A stretch of DNA of 33,419 bases from Bacteroidales bacterium. GTDB lineage: Bacteria > Bacteroidota > Bacteroidia > Bacteroidales > B18-G4. Location of the stretch: contig JAGYMZ010000027.1 in the NCBI GenBank assembly GCA_018400295.1, positions 1 to 33,419 of the forward strand. Reading direction: 5' to 3'. Both the position numbers and the translations under genes were made by a program. How positions within the stretch are numbered: the first letter of the stretch is position 1; each line of letters begins with the position of its first letter. Shown piece by piece: positions 8,807 through 17,225 of the stretch. A model generated the notes under the pieces. That model did not search any database, was not told where the DNA came from, and worked only from the letters and a program-made list of their open reading frames with translations.

Positions 8807-9799
8807 TCAGCGGTTCAGTTCCTCCCATATCAGGTCCTTTAGCGTGGCAAGTCCCGTTTGTGCAATCGAAGAAATAAAAACATACGGAACCTCCGGCAGG
8901 TCTTTTTCAAGCAACCCCCTCAACTCATCATCCAGCAGGTCGGATTTGGTGATCGCAAGCAGTATGACCTTATCCAGGAGCTCCGGGTTATACAGTTTCA
9001 ATTCATTTTTCAGGATGTTGAACTCCATTTTAATGTCCGGACTATCGGAAGGCACCAGGAAAAGGAGAAGGGCGTTCCTTTCAATATGTCGCAGAAAACG
9101 CAGTCCGAGCCCTTTGCCCGCATGGGCCCCTTCAATGATCCCGGGTATGTCGGCCATAACGAAAGAGCGATGGTCGCGGTAAGGTACGATGCCCAGATTT
9201 GGCCGCAGCGTAGTAAAAGGGTAGTCGGCGATTTCAGGTTTGGCAGCGGTCACCACTGAGAGCAAGGTGGATTTGCCGGCATTGGGAAAACCCACCAGTC
9301 CAACATCGGCCAGCAATTTCAGTTCCAGGATAAACCATTGTTCCTTTCCGGGCTCCCCGGGTTGGGCATACCTGGGTGTGCGGTTGGTGGAAGATTTAAA
9401 ATGGTCGTTGCCCAGGCCTCCCCTTCCTCCTTCCAGCAAGATCTTCGTTTCCTGATCCTTTGTGATCTCAAACAGGAAATTTCCCGTCTCCGCATCCCGG
9501 GCCACGGTACCCAGGGGCACTTCCAGCACCTCATCCTCACCGGTGGCCCCCTTAGACCGTTGTGCACCTCCGGGCTGACCATTGCCGGCTTTTACGTGCT
9601 TGGTATACTTGAGATGAAGAAGGGTCCATAGCTGTGCATTCCCTTTCAACACGATATGTCCTCCACGGCCCCCATCGCCACCGTCAGGGCCCCCTTTGGG
9701 AACGAACTTTTCCCTTCTCAAATGTGCAGACCCTGCACCACCCTTGCCGGAACGGCAATTGATCTTCATATAATCCACAAAATTGGGGTTCCCCGCCAT
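8807..9799 (-). CDS. obgE: Obg/CgtA GTPase
   Basis: Essential P-loop GTPase associated with the 50S ribosomal subunit and stress control. The 330-residue protein has the glycine-rich Obg fold at the N-terminus ([31 protein letters not shown]) followed by the G domain: G1 [10 protein letters not shown]3 DIPGII, G4 TKSD and G5 SSI. It lacks the extra C-terminal OCT domain of Bacillus-type Obg, as is usual outside Firmicutes. ATG 9799 adds ten residues before MKINC and agrees with other Bacteroidota versions. It lies 50 bases downstream of hpt on the same strand. As I recall, many Bacteroidota have adk between these two genes; it is absent here. Confidence 0.97.
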   Translation of the reverse strand: MAGNPNFVDYMKINCRSGKGGAGSAHLRREKFVPKGGPDGGDGGRGGHIVLKGNAQLWTLLHLKYTKHVKAGNGQPGGAQRSKGATGEDEVLEVPLGTVARDAETGNFLFEITKDQETKILLEGGRGGLGNDHFKSSTNRTPRYAQPGEPGKEQWFILELKLLADVGLVGFPNAGKSTLLSVVTAAKPEIADYPFTTLRPNLGIVPYRDHRSFVMADIPGIIEGAHAGKGLGLRFLRHIERNALLLFLVPSDSPDIKMEFNILKNELKLYNPELLDKVILLAITKSDLLDDELRGLLEKDLPEVPYVFISSIAQTGLATLKDLIWEELNR

Positions 9800-9849
9800 T
9801 GGTGAAGGATTTTTATCGTGATGCCCTGTCCCAAAATGCTATACGGTTG

Positions 9850-10392
9850 TCACTGATCCCGGACAACCCGGTAAATGTCCTTATAATTCCTTCCATATCC
9901 ATCATAATCCAGTCCGTATCCAACGATAAAATCGTTGGGAATTTCCATTCCGGTATAGTCTATTTTATACGCTTCATCAAAAGCGCCGGGTTTGAAGAGC
10001 AAGGTGACCAGGCGGACGTCTTTTGCGCCCATTTTCCTGAAACGGTTCATGGCATACCCCATGGTCCGGCCCGTATCAATGATGTCTTCCAGTATCACGA
10101 CAGTGCGGTCCGCCACGCTCCGGTCAAGCCCGACCACCTCCCGGACCTTTTTGGTACTTTTCATCCCGGCGTAGGAAGAAAGCTTGATAAATGCGATCTC
10201 ACTGTCCAGGGAAATATTCCGGAACAGGTCCGAGGCAAAAATAAAAGCACCATTCAGCACAACCACAAACAGTGGGTCCTTATCTTTCAAGTCAAGGTTC
10301 AACCTGCCGGCCAGCCCCCTGACCGTCTTGTCGATCTGTCCGGCCGGAATGAACTTTTTAAATTTTCTGTCGTTCACTTGTATGATATCCAT
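9850..10392 (-). CDS. hpt: Hypoxanthine phosphoribosyltransferase
   Basis: Purine salvage enzyme that converts hypoxanthine (and usually guanine) plus PRPP to IMP or GMP. The PRPP-binding motif VVILEDIIDTGRTM is present, as are the PPi loop region VVVLNGAFIFASDLFR and the C-terminal base-specificity segment IPNDFIVGYGLDYDGYGRN. The length of 180 residues is normal. ATG 10392 is chosen because upstream codons of the open frame overlap the likely leader and lie next to the -7 box. It heads a probable hpt-obgE transcript and is divergent from purE. Confidence 0.96.
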   Translation of the reverse strand: MDIIQVNDRKFKKFIPAGQIDKTVRGLAGRLNLDLKDKDPLFVVVLNGAFIFASDLFRNISLDSEIAFIKLSSYAGMKSTKKVREVVGLDRSVADRTVVILEDIIDTGRTMGYAMNRFRKMGAKDVRLVTLLFKPGAFDEAYKIDYTGMEIPNDFIVGYGLDYDGYGRNYKDIYRVVRDQ

Positions 10393-10419
10393 CAGGATTT
10401 CTATTTTTACATAAAAATA

Positions 10420-10427
10420 CAAAGTTA
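10420..10427 (-). promoter_or_regulatory. -7 box for the hpt-obgE transcript
   Basis: The minus strand reads TAACTTTG, an exact match to TAnnTTTG, 27 bases before the hpt ATG. No clear -33 TTG lies at 17-23 bases. The divergent hpt-purE gap is only 65 bases, so this element would also lie in the purE control region. Confidence 0.45.
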
Positions 10428-10457
10428 GGGTATAAATTTTAAATCATTCCTGCCATT

Positions 10458-10961
10458 ATGGAACCAATCGTAAGCATCATTATGGGAAGCACTTCAGACC
10501 TGCCGGTGATGGAGCAGGCTGCAAAGATCTTTGATGAAATGGAGATCCCCTTTGAGATCAATGCATTATCCGCTCACCGGACCCCTGAAAAAGTGGAGGA
10601 ATTTGCCAAAGGTGCAAAGAAAAGAGGCATCAAAGTGATCATAGCCGGGGCCGGCATGGCCGCCCATTTGCCCGGTGTCATTGCCGCCATGACTCCTCTG
10701 CCTGTCATCGGGGTACCCATCAGGGCTTCCCTGGACGGCATGGATGCCTTGCTATCCATCGTACAGATGCCTCCCGGAATACCGGTAGCCACTGTGGGCA
10801 TCAACGGGGCCAGGAACGCCGGCATTCTGGCAGCACAGATCCTTGCCACCGGTGATGCTACGTTGATGAAAAAAGTGGAATCTTTTAAGGAAGACCTCAA
10901 ACAAAAAATCGTTAAGGCCAATGAAGCGCTGGCCGGGGTCAATTATAAATTCCGGGTATAG
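10458..10961 (+). CDS. purE: N5-carboxyaminoimidazole ribonucleotide mutase
   Basis: Class I PurE, which rearranges N5-CAIR to CAIR in purine synthesis. The protein is 167 residues, normal for bacterial PurE. Signature segments are IIMGSTSDLPVM (phosphate-binding), LSAHRTPEKV with the catalytic histidine, and GAGMAAHLPGVIAAMT. The partner gene purK is not adjacent. The start ATG is the first in the frame and begins the beta-strand preceding the GSTSD loop. It lies opposite hpt, linking salvage and de novo purine genes, but no shared operator such as a PurR box was seen. Confidence 0.97.
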   Translation: MEPIVSIIMGSTSDLPVMEQAAKIFDEMEIPFEINALSAHRTPEKVEEFAKGAKKRGIKVIIAGAGMAAHLPGVIAAMTPLPVIGVPIRASLDGMDALLSIVQMPPGIPVATVGINGARNAGILAAQILATGDATLMKKVESFKEDLKQKIVKANEALAGVNYKFRV

Positions 10962-10974
10962 GCAACCCCATTCG

Positions 10975-11607
10975 TTATCGTTTCCGGGCAATGGTAAGTC
11001 CGTCCCGTACCGGAAGCATGATCTGTTCAACCCGGCGGTCGTTCCGTATCATCTCATTGAATTCACCTATGCTGGCAGCATCTTTGTCCGGCCCCGGTTC
11101 AAGTACCTTACCGCTCCATAAGACATTATCGGCCAGGATAAAGCCTCCCCTTCTGACCTTATCAAATACCAGCGCATAGTAATCCGGATATTCCGGTTTG
11201 GACGCATCAATAAAAACCAGATCAAAAGTCTGGTGAAGGTTTGGGATCAGCTCAAGGGCATTGCCAAAACGTACTTCAATCTTCTTCCGGAGCTTTGACC
11301 GGCGAAGGTATTTTTGGATCATGTCTTTCAATTCGATATTGGATTCCAGGGTTATGAGCCTTCCGTCATCCCGCAACCCCCGGGCAAGGCAAATTGCAGA
11401 ATATCCGGTATAGGTACCGATCTCCAGTGCATGCCTGGGCCGGACCATATGGCTTATCATCTCCAGAAGCCTCCCCTGGTAATGACCGGAAAGCATATTG
11501 GGGTTCACAACATTCAGGTTGGTCTCCCGGTCCAGCTCCCTTAACAGTCCGGTTTCAGGGGTGGTCTGATATTCAACATACTGCATGATATCCTCGGGTA
11601 AAAACAT
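10975..11607 (-). CDS. Class I SAM-dependent O-methyltransferase
   Basis: A 210-residue methyltransferase of the caffeoyl-CoA/catechol O-methyltransferase family (Methyltransf_3). The SAM-binding motif ALEIGTYTGYSAICLARGL and the metal/catechol-type segment DLVFIDASKPEYPDYY, followed by GGFILADNVLWSGKV, are clear. The substrate in bacteria is generally unknown. I chose ATG 11607, which follows the stop of the protease gene by 1 base; a TTG at 11622 would overlap that gene. The two are likely translationally coupled. A strong Shine-Dalgarno is not visible. Confidence 0.93.
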   Translation of the reverse strand: MFLPEDIMQYVEYQTTPETGLLRELDRETNLNVVNPNMLSGHYQGRLLEMISHMVRPRHALEIGTYTGYSAICLARGLRDDGRLITLESNIELKDMIQKYLRRSKLRKKIEVRFGNALELIPNLHQTFDLVFIDASKPEYPDYYALVFDKVRRGGFILADNVLWSGKVLEPGPDKDAASIGEFNEMIRNDRRVEQIMLPVRDGLTIARKR

Positions 11608-11608
11608 A

Positions 11609-12853
11609 TCAACGGGATTCAAACATCAATAAACTCAGTTGCTTTTCGTCGAAGACCTCATTAGCAGCCGCGATCAGTTCTCCGGTAGTGATGGCGTCGA
11701 TCTTACGCCGGACCGCATCCACCGTATCCACACGGTCATCCATCAATATCCCCTTTCCCATCGACATCATTTTTGTGAGATTGGATTCAAACTGTATGGC
11801 AATTTGTCCGGAAAGCTGGGTTTTCGCTTTTCTGAGTTGCAGTGTCCCCAACTTCCTTTCGCGGAGCTTACGCAGTTCCCTTTTTATCAAGTCGATGGCC
11901 CGGTAAGCCATCCCATTGGTTGTACCTGTATAGATACCCCAGATCCCGGTATCGGAATAATGCTGATAGAAGGACTCAATATGGTAACAGTAACCGTATT
12001 TTTCCCTGACTGCCAGGTTAAGCCGGGAATTCAGGCCAGGACCGCCCAACAGGTTGCTCAGCAAAAGCAAGGGCATCCTCTTTGGGGATCTCCTGGAATA
12101 CCCCTCTGCTCCCAGCATACTGTGGGTTTGGTATGTTTCTTTTTTCCGGGATGCTGTGGCCGGTTTGTATCCGGTAAACTGGGATCTGCAGGGAGGAGTG
12201 GTGTGCGAGGAAAACGAACCATAATAGCGGTCGAGCAGGCGTTGAAGTTTCGGTGTAGGCACATTCCCCACGGAGCACAACACCATTTGTTCCGGTGCGT
12301 AATTCCTGGAAATAAAACCCAACACATCCTGTTGATGAAATTTGCGGATGTTTCGCGGTTCCCCGAGGACATTCCGGCCGAGTGGATGCCCGTCGAATAC
12401 CAGTTCTTCAAAATCATCAAAGATCAGCTCATAAGGTGAATCCTTGTATGAATTGATCTCATCGATGATCACCTCCTTTTCTTTTTCCAGCTCTTTTTCA
12501 GGAAATATACTGTGAAATGCGATATCGGAAATAAGCTCCAGCGTACGGTCGTAATAAGCATTCAGGAAAGTGGCATAAAGGCATGTGATTTCCTTGGTGG
12601 TGAAGGCATTCAGATCACCTCCCACACTTTCCAGGCGGTTCAGCACATGATACGCCTTTCTCTTGTGCGTGCCTTTGAAAAAGACATGCTCAATAAAATG
12701 GGCCATGCCGTTTTCATCTTCCTTCTCATCGCGTGACCCGGTATTTATGAAGAGTCCGAAATGAGCCACCGGGGAACTGACCCGGCGGTGTATCACCCGG
12801 ATACCGTTGGATAAAGTCCAACGTTCCGTCCCGGGGTTTTCCTGCATTTTCAT
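11609..12853 (-). CDS. M16 (insulinase/pitrilysin) family zinc protease
   Basis: A 414-residue metallopeptidase of the M16B type (similar to bacterial YmxG/PqqL-like and mitochondrial processing peptidase beta). The inverted zinc motif HFIEH (H52, E55, H56) is intact and is followed by ELEKEKEVIIDEINSYKD, where the third glutamate ligand is expected. The C-terminal half contains the R/Y-rich pattern YGYCYHIESFYQHYSDTGIW of the second M16 domain. There is no signal peptide, so it probably acts in the cytoplasm. The ATG start is straightforward. A 200-base gap upstream contains a -7 box. The methyltransferase gene follows directly. Confidence 0.94.
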   Translation of the reverse strand: MKMQENPGTERWTLSNGIRVIHRRVSSPVAHFGLFINTGSRDEKEDENGMAHFIEHVFFKGTHKRKAYHVLNRLESVGGDLNAFTTKEITCLYATFLNAYYDRTLELISDIAFHSIFPEKELEKEKEVIIDEINSYKDSPYELIFDDFEELVFDGHPLGRNVLGEPRNIRKFHQQDVLGFISRNYAPEQMVLCSVGNVPTPKLQRLLDRYYGSFSSHTTPPCRSQFTGYKPATASRKKETYQTHSMLGAEGYSRRSPKRMPLLLLSNLLGGPGLNSRLNLAVREKYGYCYHIESFYQHYSDTGIWGIYTGTTNGMAYRAIDLIKRELRKLRERKLGTLQLRKAKTQLSGQIAIQFESNLTKMMSMGKGILMDDRVDTVDAVRRKIDAITTGELIAAANEVFDEKQLSLLMFESR

Positions 12854-12983
12854 ATCAGCACATGTATTGATCGGTTATTGCACGAAGCATGCGGCCGGTA
12901 ATTCACCATTTGCCCTTGTCACCGCAAAATAAAGCGTACGGCAGCAAAAAAAACCTCTGCGGCTGCCATTTCCTTCAACGAAA

Positions 12984-12991
12984 CAAATATA
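12984..12991 (-). promoter_or_regulatory. Possible -7 box for the M16 protease gene
   Basis: The minus strand reads TATATTTG, an exact TAnnTTTG match, 130 bases before the protease ATG. The leader would be long. In it GGCAGC (12940-12945) and GCTGCC (12962-12967) can pair, perhaps as a weak hairpin. No -33 TTG at normal spacing was found. Confidence 0.35.
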
Positions 12992-13053
12992 TAATTATTT
13001 GGTTGCCTGCCGGTAAACTTTGCAGTGGCGATCACCGGCCGGGCAGGTTCCGG

Positions 13054-13602
13054 TCAGTTTTTCAATACAGCGGGATAGGCCTCATCGAGGTATACCCAGA
13101 ACAGGAGCAGGTTAAATTCCCTGTCTTCCAACCGAACGATCTTTACCGGGGCAATGCCCGCAACTTTTTTTTCAATGTCCAGGGTTTTTTTGTCCATGCT
13201 CCACTCTTCCAGGAAACGGATCTTTTTTATATCGCTGATCTCCAGCTTTTCTATGATCATCGTATCGTACTCGTCATAGGGGGCCGTTTCCCTTTTCAGG
13301 GTCTTAAAAATGGTATCTGTTTCCAGCTGGATGATCTGCTCCGGGGTAAGGGGTTCGTGGAAATAATCGTAGGCCCGGACTTCTCCTTTGCGCACTTTTT
13401 CAAGGACCATTTTCAGTATTTCCTCCCGTTGCGGTCCAACCACATTCTCAACCCACCAATCATCCTCCGGATCAGGATTTTGGATGGGAACATCATACTG
13501 AATGCGCCGGATCACGAGGGAATCCTCCCCTGCATCCTGCTCGCAGGCGGTCCAGAAAAAAGCGACGGGCATCAACATTGCAATCAATGCAAATTTTTTC
13601 AT
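13054..13602 (-). CDS. GldN/PorN-like lipoprotein
   Basis: A 182-residue predicted lipoprotein; MKKFALIAMLMPVAFFWTAC gives a lipobox (WTAC) with cysteine 20. The C-terminal half, including IKKIRFLEEWSMDKKTLDIE, VAGIAPVKIVR and LLLFWVYLDEAYP, resembles the GldN/PorN pattern in which an EEW/EDW strand is followed by a GIAP motif and a LFWIYFPE-type end. GldN is a periplasmic ring component of the type IX secretion system, but canonical GldN is larger and sits in gldKLMN. None of those genes is here, so this may be a solitary relative with another job. It starts 7 bases after the stop of the 1001-residue protein's gene and is probably co-transcribed. Moderately sure of the family link. Confidence 0.7.
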   Translation of the reverse strand: MKKFALIAMLMPVAFFWTACEQDAGEDSLVIRRIQYDVPIQNPDPEDDWWVENVVGPQREEILKMVLEKVRKGEVRAYDYFHEPLTPEQIIQLETDTIFKTLKRETAPYDEYDTMIIEKLEISDIKKIRFLEEWSMDKKTLDIEKKVAGIAPVKIVRLEDREFNLLLFWVYLDEAYPAVLKN

Positions 13603-13609
13603 GGCTTGT

Positions 13610-16600
13610 CTATTTTGATTTTTTTTCGATCTCTATTTGGGAAGGCGCTTCCTTATAGATCACGCCCAGGTTCTTTTTCCCATCGATCTCGATCAACAGG
13701 GGATTATCAAACCTGATATGCCGTATGAATTCATCCTCATACGCAGCTTTTTTTCCATCCAGATAATCTACATCATAGCTTCCATCCCCGATGAACGGAT
13801 TGATGGTAAAATAGCCGACACGGAAAGAGGTCAGGTTTTGGAAAAAATGGGTCCCCTGGCTTGGATCAATGCGGTAATCTTCAAGACCGGACTCCACGAT
13901 CACACGTGCCCCGGAGATCATAGGCCATTTAACCGGTATGCCAAGCCATGGATCCGTAGACCCCCAGCGTCCGGGACCGATAAGGACATAAAAACGGCCC
14001 TCCTTTAAAAACTTCTCATTTATACCGGATATCCTTTCAGCTATTTCAGAACTTTTTGAAGCATTGAAGGACTCCGGCTTAACGTAAACCAAATCCTGCA
14101 CATCCTTAATATACCCATTTCCAAGGGCCGATGAACACTGAATGATCGTTTTATCCGCCTTTACGTCCTCCAGGTCAAGTTCCACGATCTCCTCATTATC
14201 AACGATGGGGCGAATTTGAAGCAAATTAAAGATCCGGGGTTCATTCCTGGGCTTGTTCAGCTCCACAGCAAATTCGATCTCGATGGGTTTGCCCATTTCT
14301 TTTTGCCCAATGTTGAGGACGGTCTGAAGCATTTCCGGAAGAGGGAATTCATTATGGTTCAAGACATTATTAAATGTTATCAATTTCTTGCCATCATAAT
14401 TCACCCCATGCCGGATCATGGAATTCTGGAAGTCGTACGTTGAGGCAATATATTTTATCGAGCCATCCTTTTCGGCATCTTTCACCCGCAATCGCACCAG
14501 GTTGACACTATCGTCGAGGGAGGGATGGAAGCTGGCGGCATCAAGGTTCAATGCATAAAAATATTTCTGGGTCTCCTTGAGGGTATTTTCCGGATTATAG
14601 GTTTGCAGTACTTTTTTGGGATATTTGGGCGAAAATCGCAGGCTCAGTCCACCATCCACGATATATTTCCCCAAACCAAGGGCTACGTTCACAATACCGT
14701 CTTCAGGCTTTTCGGGTTCTATGGGATAGAAATTGATCGACCTTCCGACACCCGAGACGCTGGGGTAAAAACGCTCACCGTATTGTTTCCCGCAGACTTC
14801 CTGAAGTACAATACCCATCTTTTCTTCATCGATCACATTTTGCGTAGCCGTCATATAGGCTTTGCTGTCTTTATAATACACCGATGCATAAACACTTTTG
14901 ATGGCATCGCTGAGCAGTTCCATCATTTTCCGCTCGTCATTTTCAACGTTCGGGATCATGTATGTAGAATAGATGCCGGCAAAGGGCTGATAATAGGAAT
15001 CTTCCAGGAGACTTGAAGAGCGTATCGCGATGGGGTTCCGGGTAACGGAAATGAAGGTATACATATCTTCATGGATCCGGAAAGGCAGGCGGGCACGTAT
15101 GAAATGATCCAGAATATCCTGATCGCTTGCATCAGATAGTGCAATGCCGTAGAGATCATTTTCTTCCATGAATTCATCAAAGACCTCGGTACTGATCACC
15201 ACCGTACGGGGGATGGTAATGTTGACCCCCTCCCAACGGTCGAACAAACGGTTCCTTTTGATCATGGAATCCAGAAAAGCCAGTCCTCTCGCCTTCCCCC
15301 CTATGGAACCGTAACCAATACGGGTAAACGTAAGATATTCATCAAAACGGTCGCGGTAAAACTCAGCGATCACACCCCGTGCCTTATTCAGCCGAAAACT
15401 TCCAATGGCATCGAACAGGTATCTTTTCACTTCGTCCAGGTCGTTGAAATCATCCAGGGTGATGTCTCTGAACATAACTGCCAGCGGAAACAGGGCCCGG
15501 GCCCGCAGCCATTTGGAAAAATGGTTGCGCGACAAATGATAACGCAGGGAATGGTCGGGCACCTGGAATATTTTTTCCTGAAGGGACCGGAGGTCTTTGG
15601 CACGGTCAACCTCGGTATTGTCTTCCGGATTGATGAAAACCAGGTCGCCAAATGCAAAAAAATCTGTGATGAAGTTCCGGAGTTCTATAGACAGGGATTT
15701 TGAGTTCTTATTCAAAAAGCCGACTTTAATCTGCTTCGCCACCTTTTCATAATTCTTATTGGAGGATTGCAGCAGGATCGGCATCAGTTTATCATCATTT
15801 TTAACCTTCTTCGACAGTTTTATGCCGGCTTCCGGGTCAAATTTGCCTTTTCTCGGGTAGCTCACATCTGTGATGATCCCCAGAAGGTTGTTCTTATACT
15901 TTTCATACAGGTGGATGGCATCTTCATAGGATGTGGCGAGCAAGATCTTTGGTCTCCCCCTCATGCGAAGCATTTGCTGGTGTTCATTGAGACCTTCGGT
16001 CATGAAGCTCAGCGATTGCTTAAAAATGATCTTATAAATATTCGGCAGGTAACTGGAATAAAACCGCACCGAATCTTCAACCAGCAAAATGGTCTGAACC
16101 CCGACCTCCCTGACATCATGCTCCACATTCATTTTATCCTCTATCAGTTTGATGATGGCCAGAAGAAGGTCTGCGTTCCCAAGCCAGCTGAATATATAAT
16201 CGATCTTGCTCAGGTCTTCCTGCGACAGCTTTATGGTTATCTTGCGTGAAAAAGGGGTCAGGACGACCACCGGGATATGTTTATATGTATCTTTCAGTCG
16301 CCGGACAATGCCAAAGGCATCTTTATCTTCGGAACTGAGCATGGTTATGATCAGGTCTATGTTTTCTTCCTCCAGGACCTTCAGGGCCTTTTCCTCGGTA
16401 CTCACATGTATAAATTGCGGGGGGTAACGCAAATTCAAGGCCACATACTCATTGAATATCTGTTCATCTATCCGGCCATCTTCTTCCAGGATAAAAGCAT
16501 CGTATGCACTGGCAAGGAGAAGTACATGATAGATCCTCTTTTTCATCAGGTTGTCGAAAGAAGTATCGTGAAAGAAGTATTTGGGTGAATGTAAAGGACC

Positions 16601-16615
16601 CGGTTGTTTTAGCAT
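13610..16615 (-). CDS. Receiver-PPDK_N signalling-like protein (paralog 1)
   Basis: A 1001-residue cytoplasmic protein. Residues about 25-160 resemble a receiver domain but lack the phosphorylatable aspartate (IITMLSSED). Residues about 174-325 are a second receiver with intact sites: ILLVEDS, LGIITDVSYPRKG (phospho-acceptor Asp about 248), PILLQSS and FLNKNS. From about 430 to 830 there is a PPDK/PEP-synthase nucleotide-binding (ATP-grasp) domain with GYGSIGGKARGLAF and IAIRSSSLLEDSYYQPFAGI. Near residue 880 lies the conserved block LIGPGRWGSTDPWLGIPVKW. The phosphohistidine swivel domain and PEP-binding barrel of true dikinases are absent, so 'pyruvate phosphate dikinase' would be a misleading name. 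ATG 16615 is kept because the preceding residues look conserved in similar proteins as I recall them. A promoter lies just upstream. Confidence 0.88.
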   Translation of the reverse strand: MLKQPGPLHSPKYFFHDTSFDNLMKKRIYHVLLLASAYDAFILEEDGRIDEQIFNEYVALNLRYPPQFIHVSTEEKALKVLEEENIDLIITMLSSEDKDAFGIVRRLKDTYKHIPVVVLTPFSRKITIKLSQEDLSKIDYIFSWLGNADLLLAIIKLIEDKMNVEHDVREVGVQTILLVEDSVRFYSSYLPNIYKIIFKQSLSFMTEGLNEHQQMLRMRGRPKILLATSYEDAIHLYEKYKNNLLGIITDVSYPRKGKFDPEAGIKLSKKVKNDDKLMPILLQSSNKNYEKVAKQIKVGFLNKNSKSLSIELRNFITDFFAFGDLVFINPEDNTEVDRAKDLRSLQEKIFQVPDHSLRYHLSRNHFSKWLRARALFPLAVMFRDITLDDFNDLDEVKRYLFDAIGSFRLNKARGVIAEFYRDRFDEYLTFTRIGYGSIGGKARGLAFLDSMIKRNRLFDRWEGVNITIPRTVVISTEVFDEFMEENDLYGIALSDASDQDILDHFIRARLPFRIHEDMYTFISVTRNPIAIRSSSLLEDSYYQPFAGIYSTYMIPNVENDERKMMELLSDAIKSVYASVYYKDSKAYMTATQNVIDEEKMGIVLQEVCGKQYGERFYPSVSGVGRSINFYPIEPEKPEDGIVNVALGLGKYIVDGGLSLRFSPKYPKKVLQTYNPENTLKETQKYFYALNLDAASFHPSLDDSVNLVRLRVKDAEKDGSIKYIASTYDFQNSMIRHGVNYDGKKLITFNNVLNHNEFPLPEMLQTVLNIGQKEMGKPIEIEFAVELNKPRNEPRIFNLLQIRPIVDNEEIVELDLEDVKADKTIIQCSSALGNGYIKDVQDLVYVKPESFNASKSSEIAERISGINEKFLKEGRFYVLIGPGRWGSTDPWLGIPVKWPMISGARVIVESGLEDYRIDPSQGTHFFQNLTSFRVGYFTINPFIGDGSYDVDYLDGKKAAYEDEFIRHIRFDNPLLIEIDGKKNLGVIYKEAPSQIEIEKKSK

Positions 16616-16640
16616 TGATTATCCCATTGATTCATACATA

Positions 16641-16675
16641 CAAAAATACGAAAAAGAGGCGGTCTCGAAAACAAA
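16641..16675 (-). promoter_or_regulatory. Promoter of the 1001-residue receiver-PPDK_N gene
   Basis: On the minus strand TTTG (16675-16672) and TATTTTTG (16648-16641) are separated by 23 bases, matching the Bacteroidota -33/-7 arrangement. Transcription would start near 16634, about 20 bases before the ATG. It overlaps the second of two tandem terminators of the upstream operon. Confidence 0.55.
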
Positions 16676-16684
16676 AAAACCGCC
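16649..16684 (-). terminator. Second of two tandem terminators of the nuoE operon
   Basis: On the minus strand GGCGGT (16684-16679) pairs with ACCGCC (16663-16658) across a 15-base loop, followed by TCTTTTTCG. The loop is long and U-rich, so it is a weaker terminator than the one before it. Confidence 0.45.
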
Positions 16685-16705
16685 CGTGATCATATCAATA
16701 ACATG

Positions 16706-16740
16706 ATAAATAAAAGAGGCTGCCCTTTTGAGACAGCCTC
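16706..16740 (-). terminator. Rho-independent terminator after the rubrerythrin gene
   Basis: On the minus strand GAGGCTG (16740-16734) pairs with CAGCCTC (16722-16716), followed by TTTTATTTATC. It begins 26 bases after the rubrerythrin stop codon and closes the nuoE-nuoF-fusion-rubrerythrin operon. Confidence 0.75.
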
Positions 16741-16766
16741 CGGGTGAATCATCGTTTTACCTGAAG

Positions 16767-17222
16767 CTAATTTTCCCTGTAAACGTATTCGTCATATTCC
16801 AGTTCAAAGCGCAGCTTATGTTTTGATTCCTCCTGTGCCAGGGACAGGAACAATTTGCGCATGGAATCGTTGGGAGCGCGCTCCGAAAGGGCCATATAAA
16901 GCTTGAATGCAGCCTTTTCCTTGTTCATTGCAACAACCAGCGCATCCTGGTAGGTCATTGAAGGGGAAGGCTTCACATTGACCAGGTAATCGGCTATCTT
17001 CAAATCCGACACATGTTCCGTTGGAGCATCATACAGCCCTTCCTCCTTTACTTTCATCAGGCGTTGCTTATGCGTAATTTCCTCTTTTGCGAACGTTTCA
17101 AATACGCTTTTCATTTCATCGGAAGTTGCCCGGGAAGCCAGATCTGTATAAAAATCCACTGCTTTTTGCTCTTCTTCCATGGCAAAATCCAGGATGTCAT
17201 CAATCGATTTAAATGTGTCCAT
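16767..17222 (-). CDS. Rubrerythrin-like ferritin-fold diiron protein
   Basis: A 151-residue four-helix diiron protein of the rubrerythrin/ferritin-like superfamily, usually a peroxide reductase in anaerobes. Metal-ligand motifs are visible on the four helices: AMEEEQKAVDFY, FAKEEITHKQRL, NKEKAAFKLYMAL and LAQEESKHKLRFE, giving two ExxH pairs. No rubredoxin-type CxxC domain follows, so electrons must come from a separate partner. The gene starts 3 bases after the stop of the large redox fusion and is followed by a terminator, so it is the last member of that operon. That context suggests protection of the oxygen-sensitive enzymes or use of their electrons, which is inference. Confidence 0.92.
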   Translation of the reverse strand: MDTFKSIDDILDFAMEEEQKAVDFYTDLASRATSDEMKSVFETFAKEEITHKQRLMKVKEEGLYDAPTEHVSDLKIADYLVNVKPSPSMTYQDALVVAMNKEKAAFKLYMALSERAPNDSMRKLFLSLAQEESKHKLRFELEYDEYVYREN

Positions 17223-17225
17223 TGC

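Noticed and set aside
13610-16615. Pyruvate phosphate dikinase or PEP synthase
   Set aside because: Only the nucleotide-binding domain is present; the catalytic phosphohistidine domain and PEP-binding barrel are absent, and receivers occupy the N-terminus.
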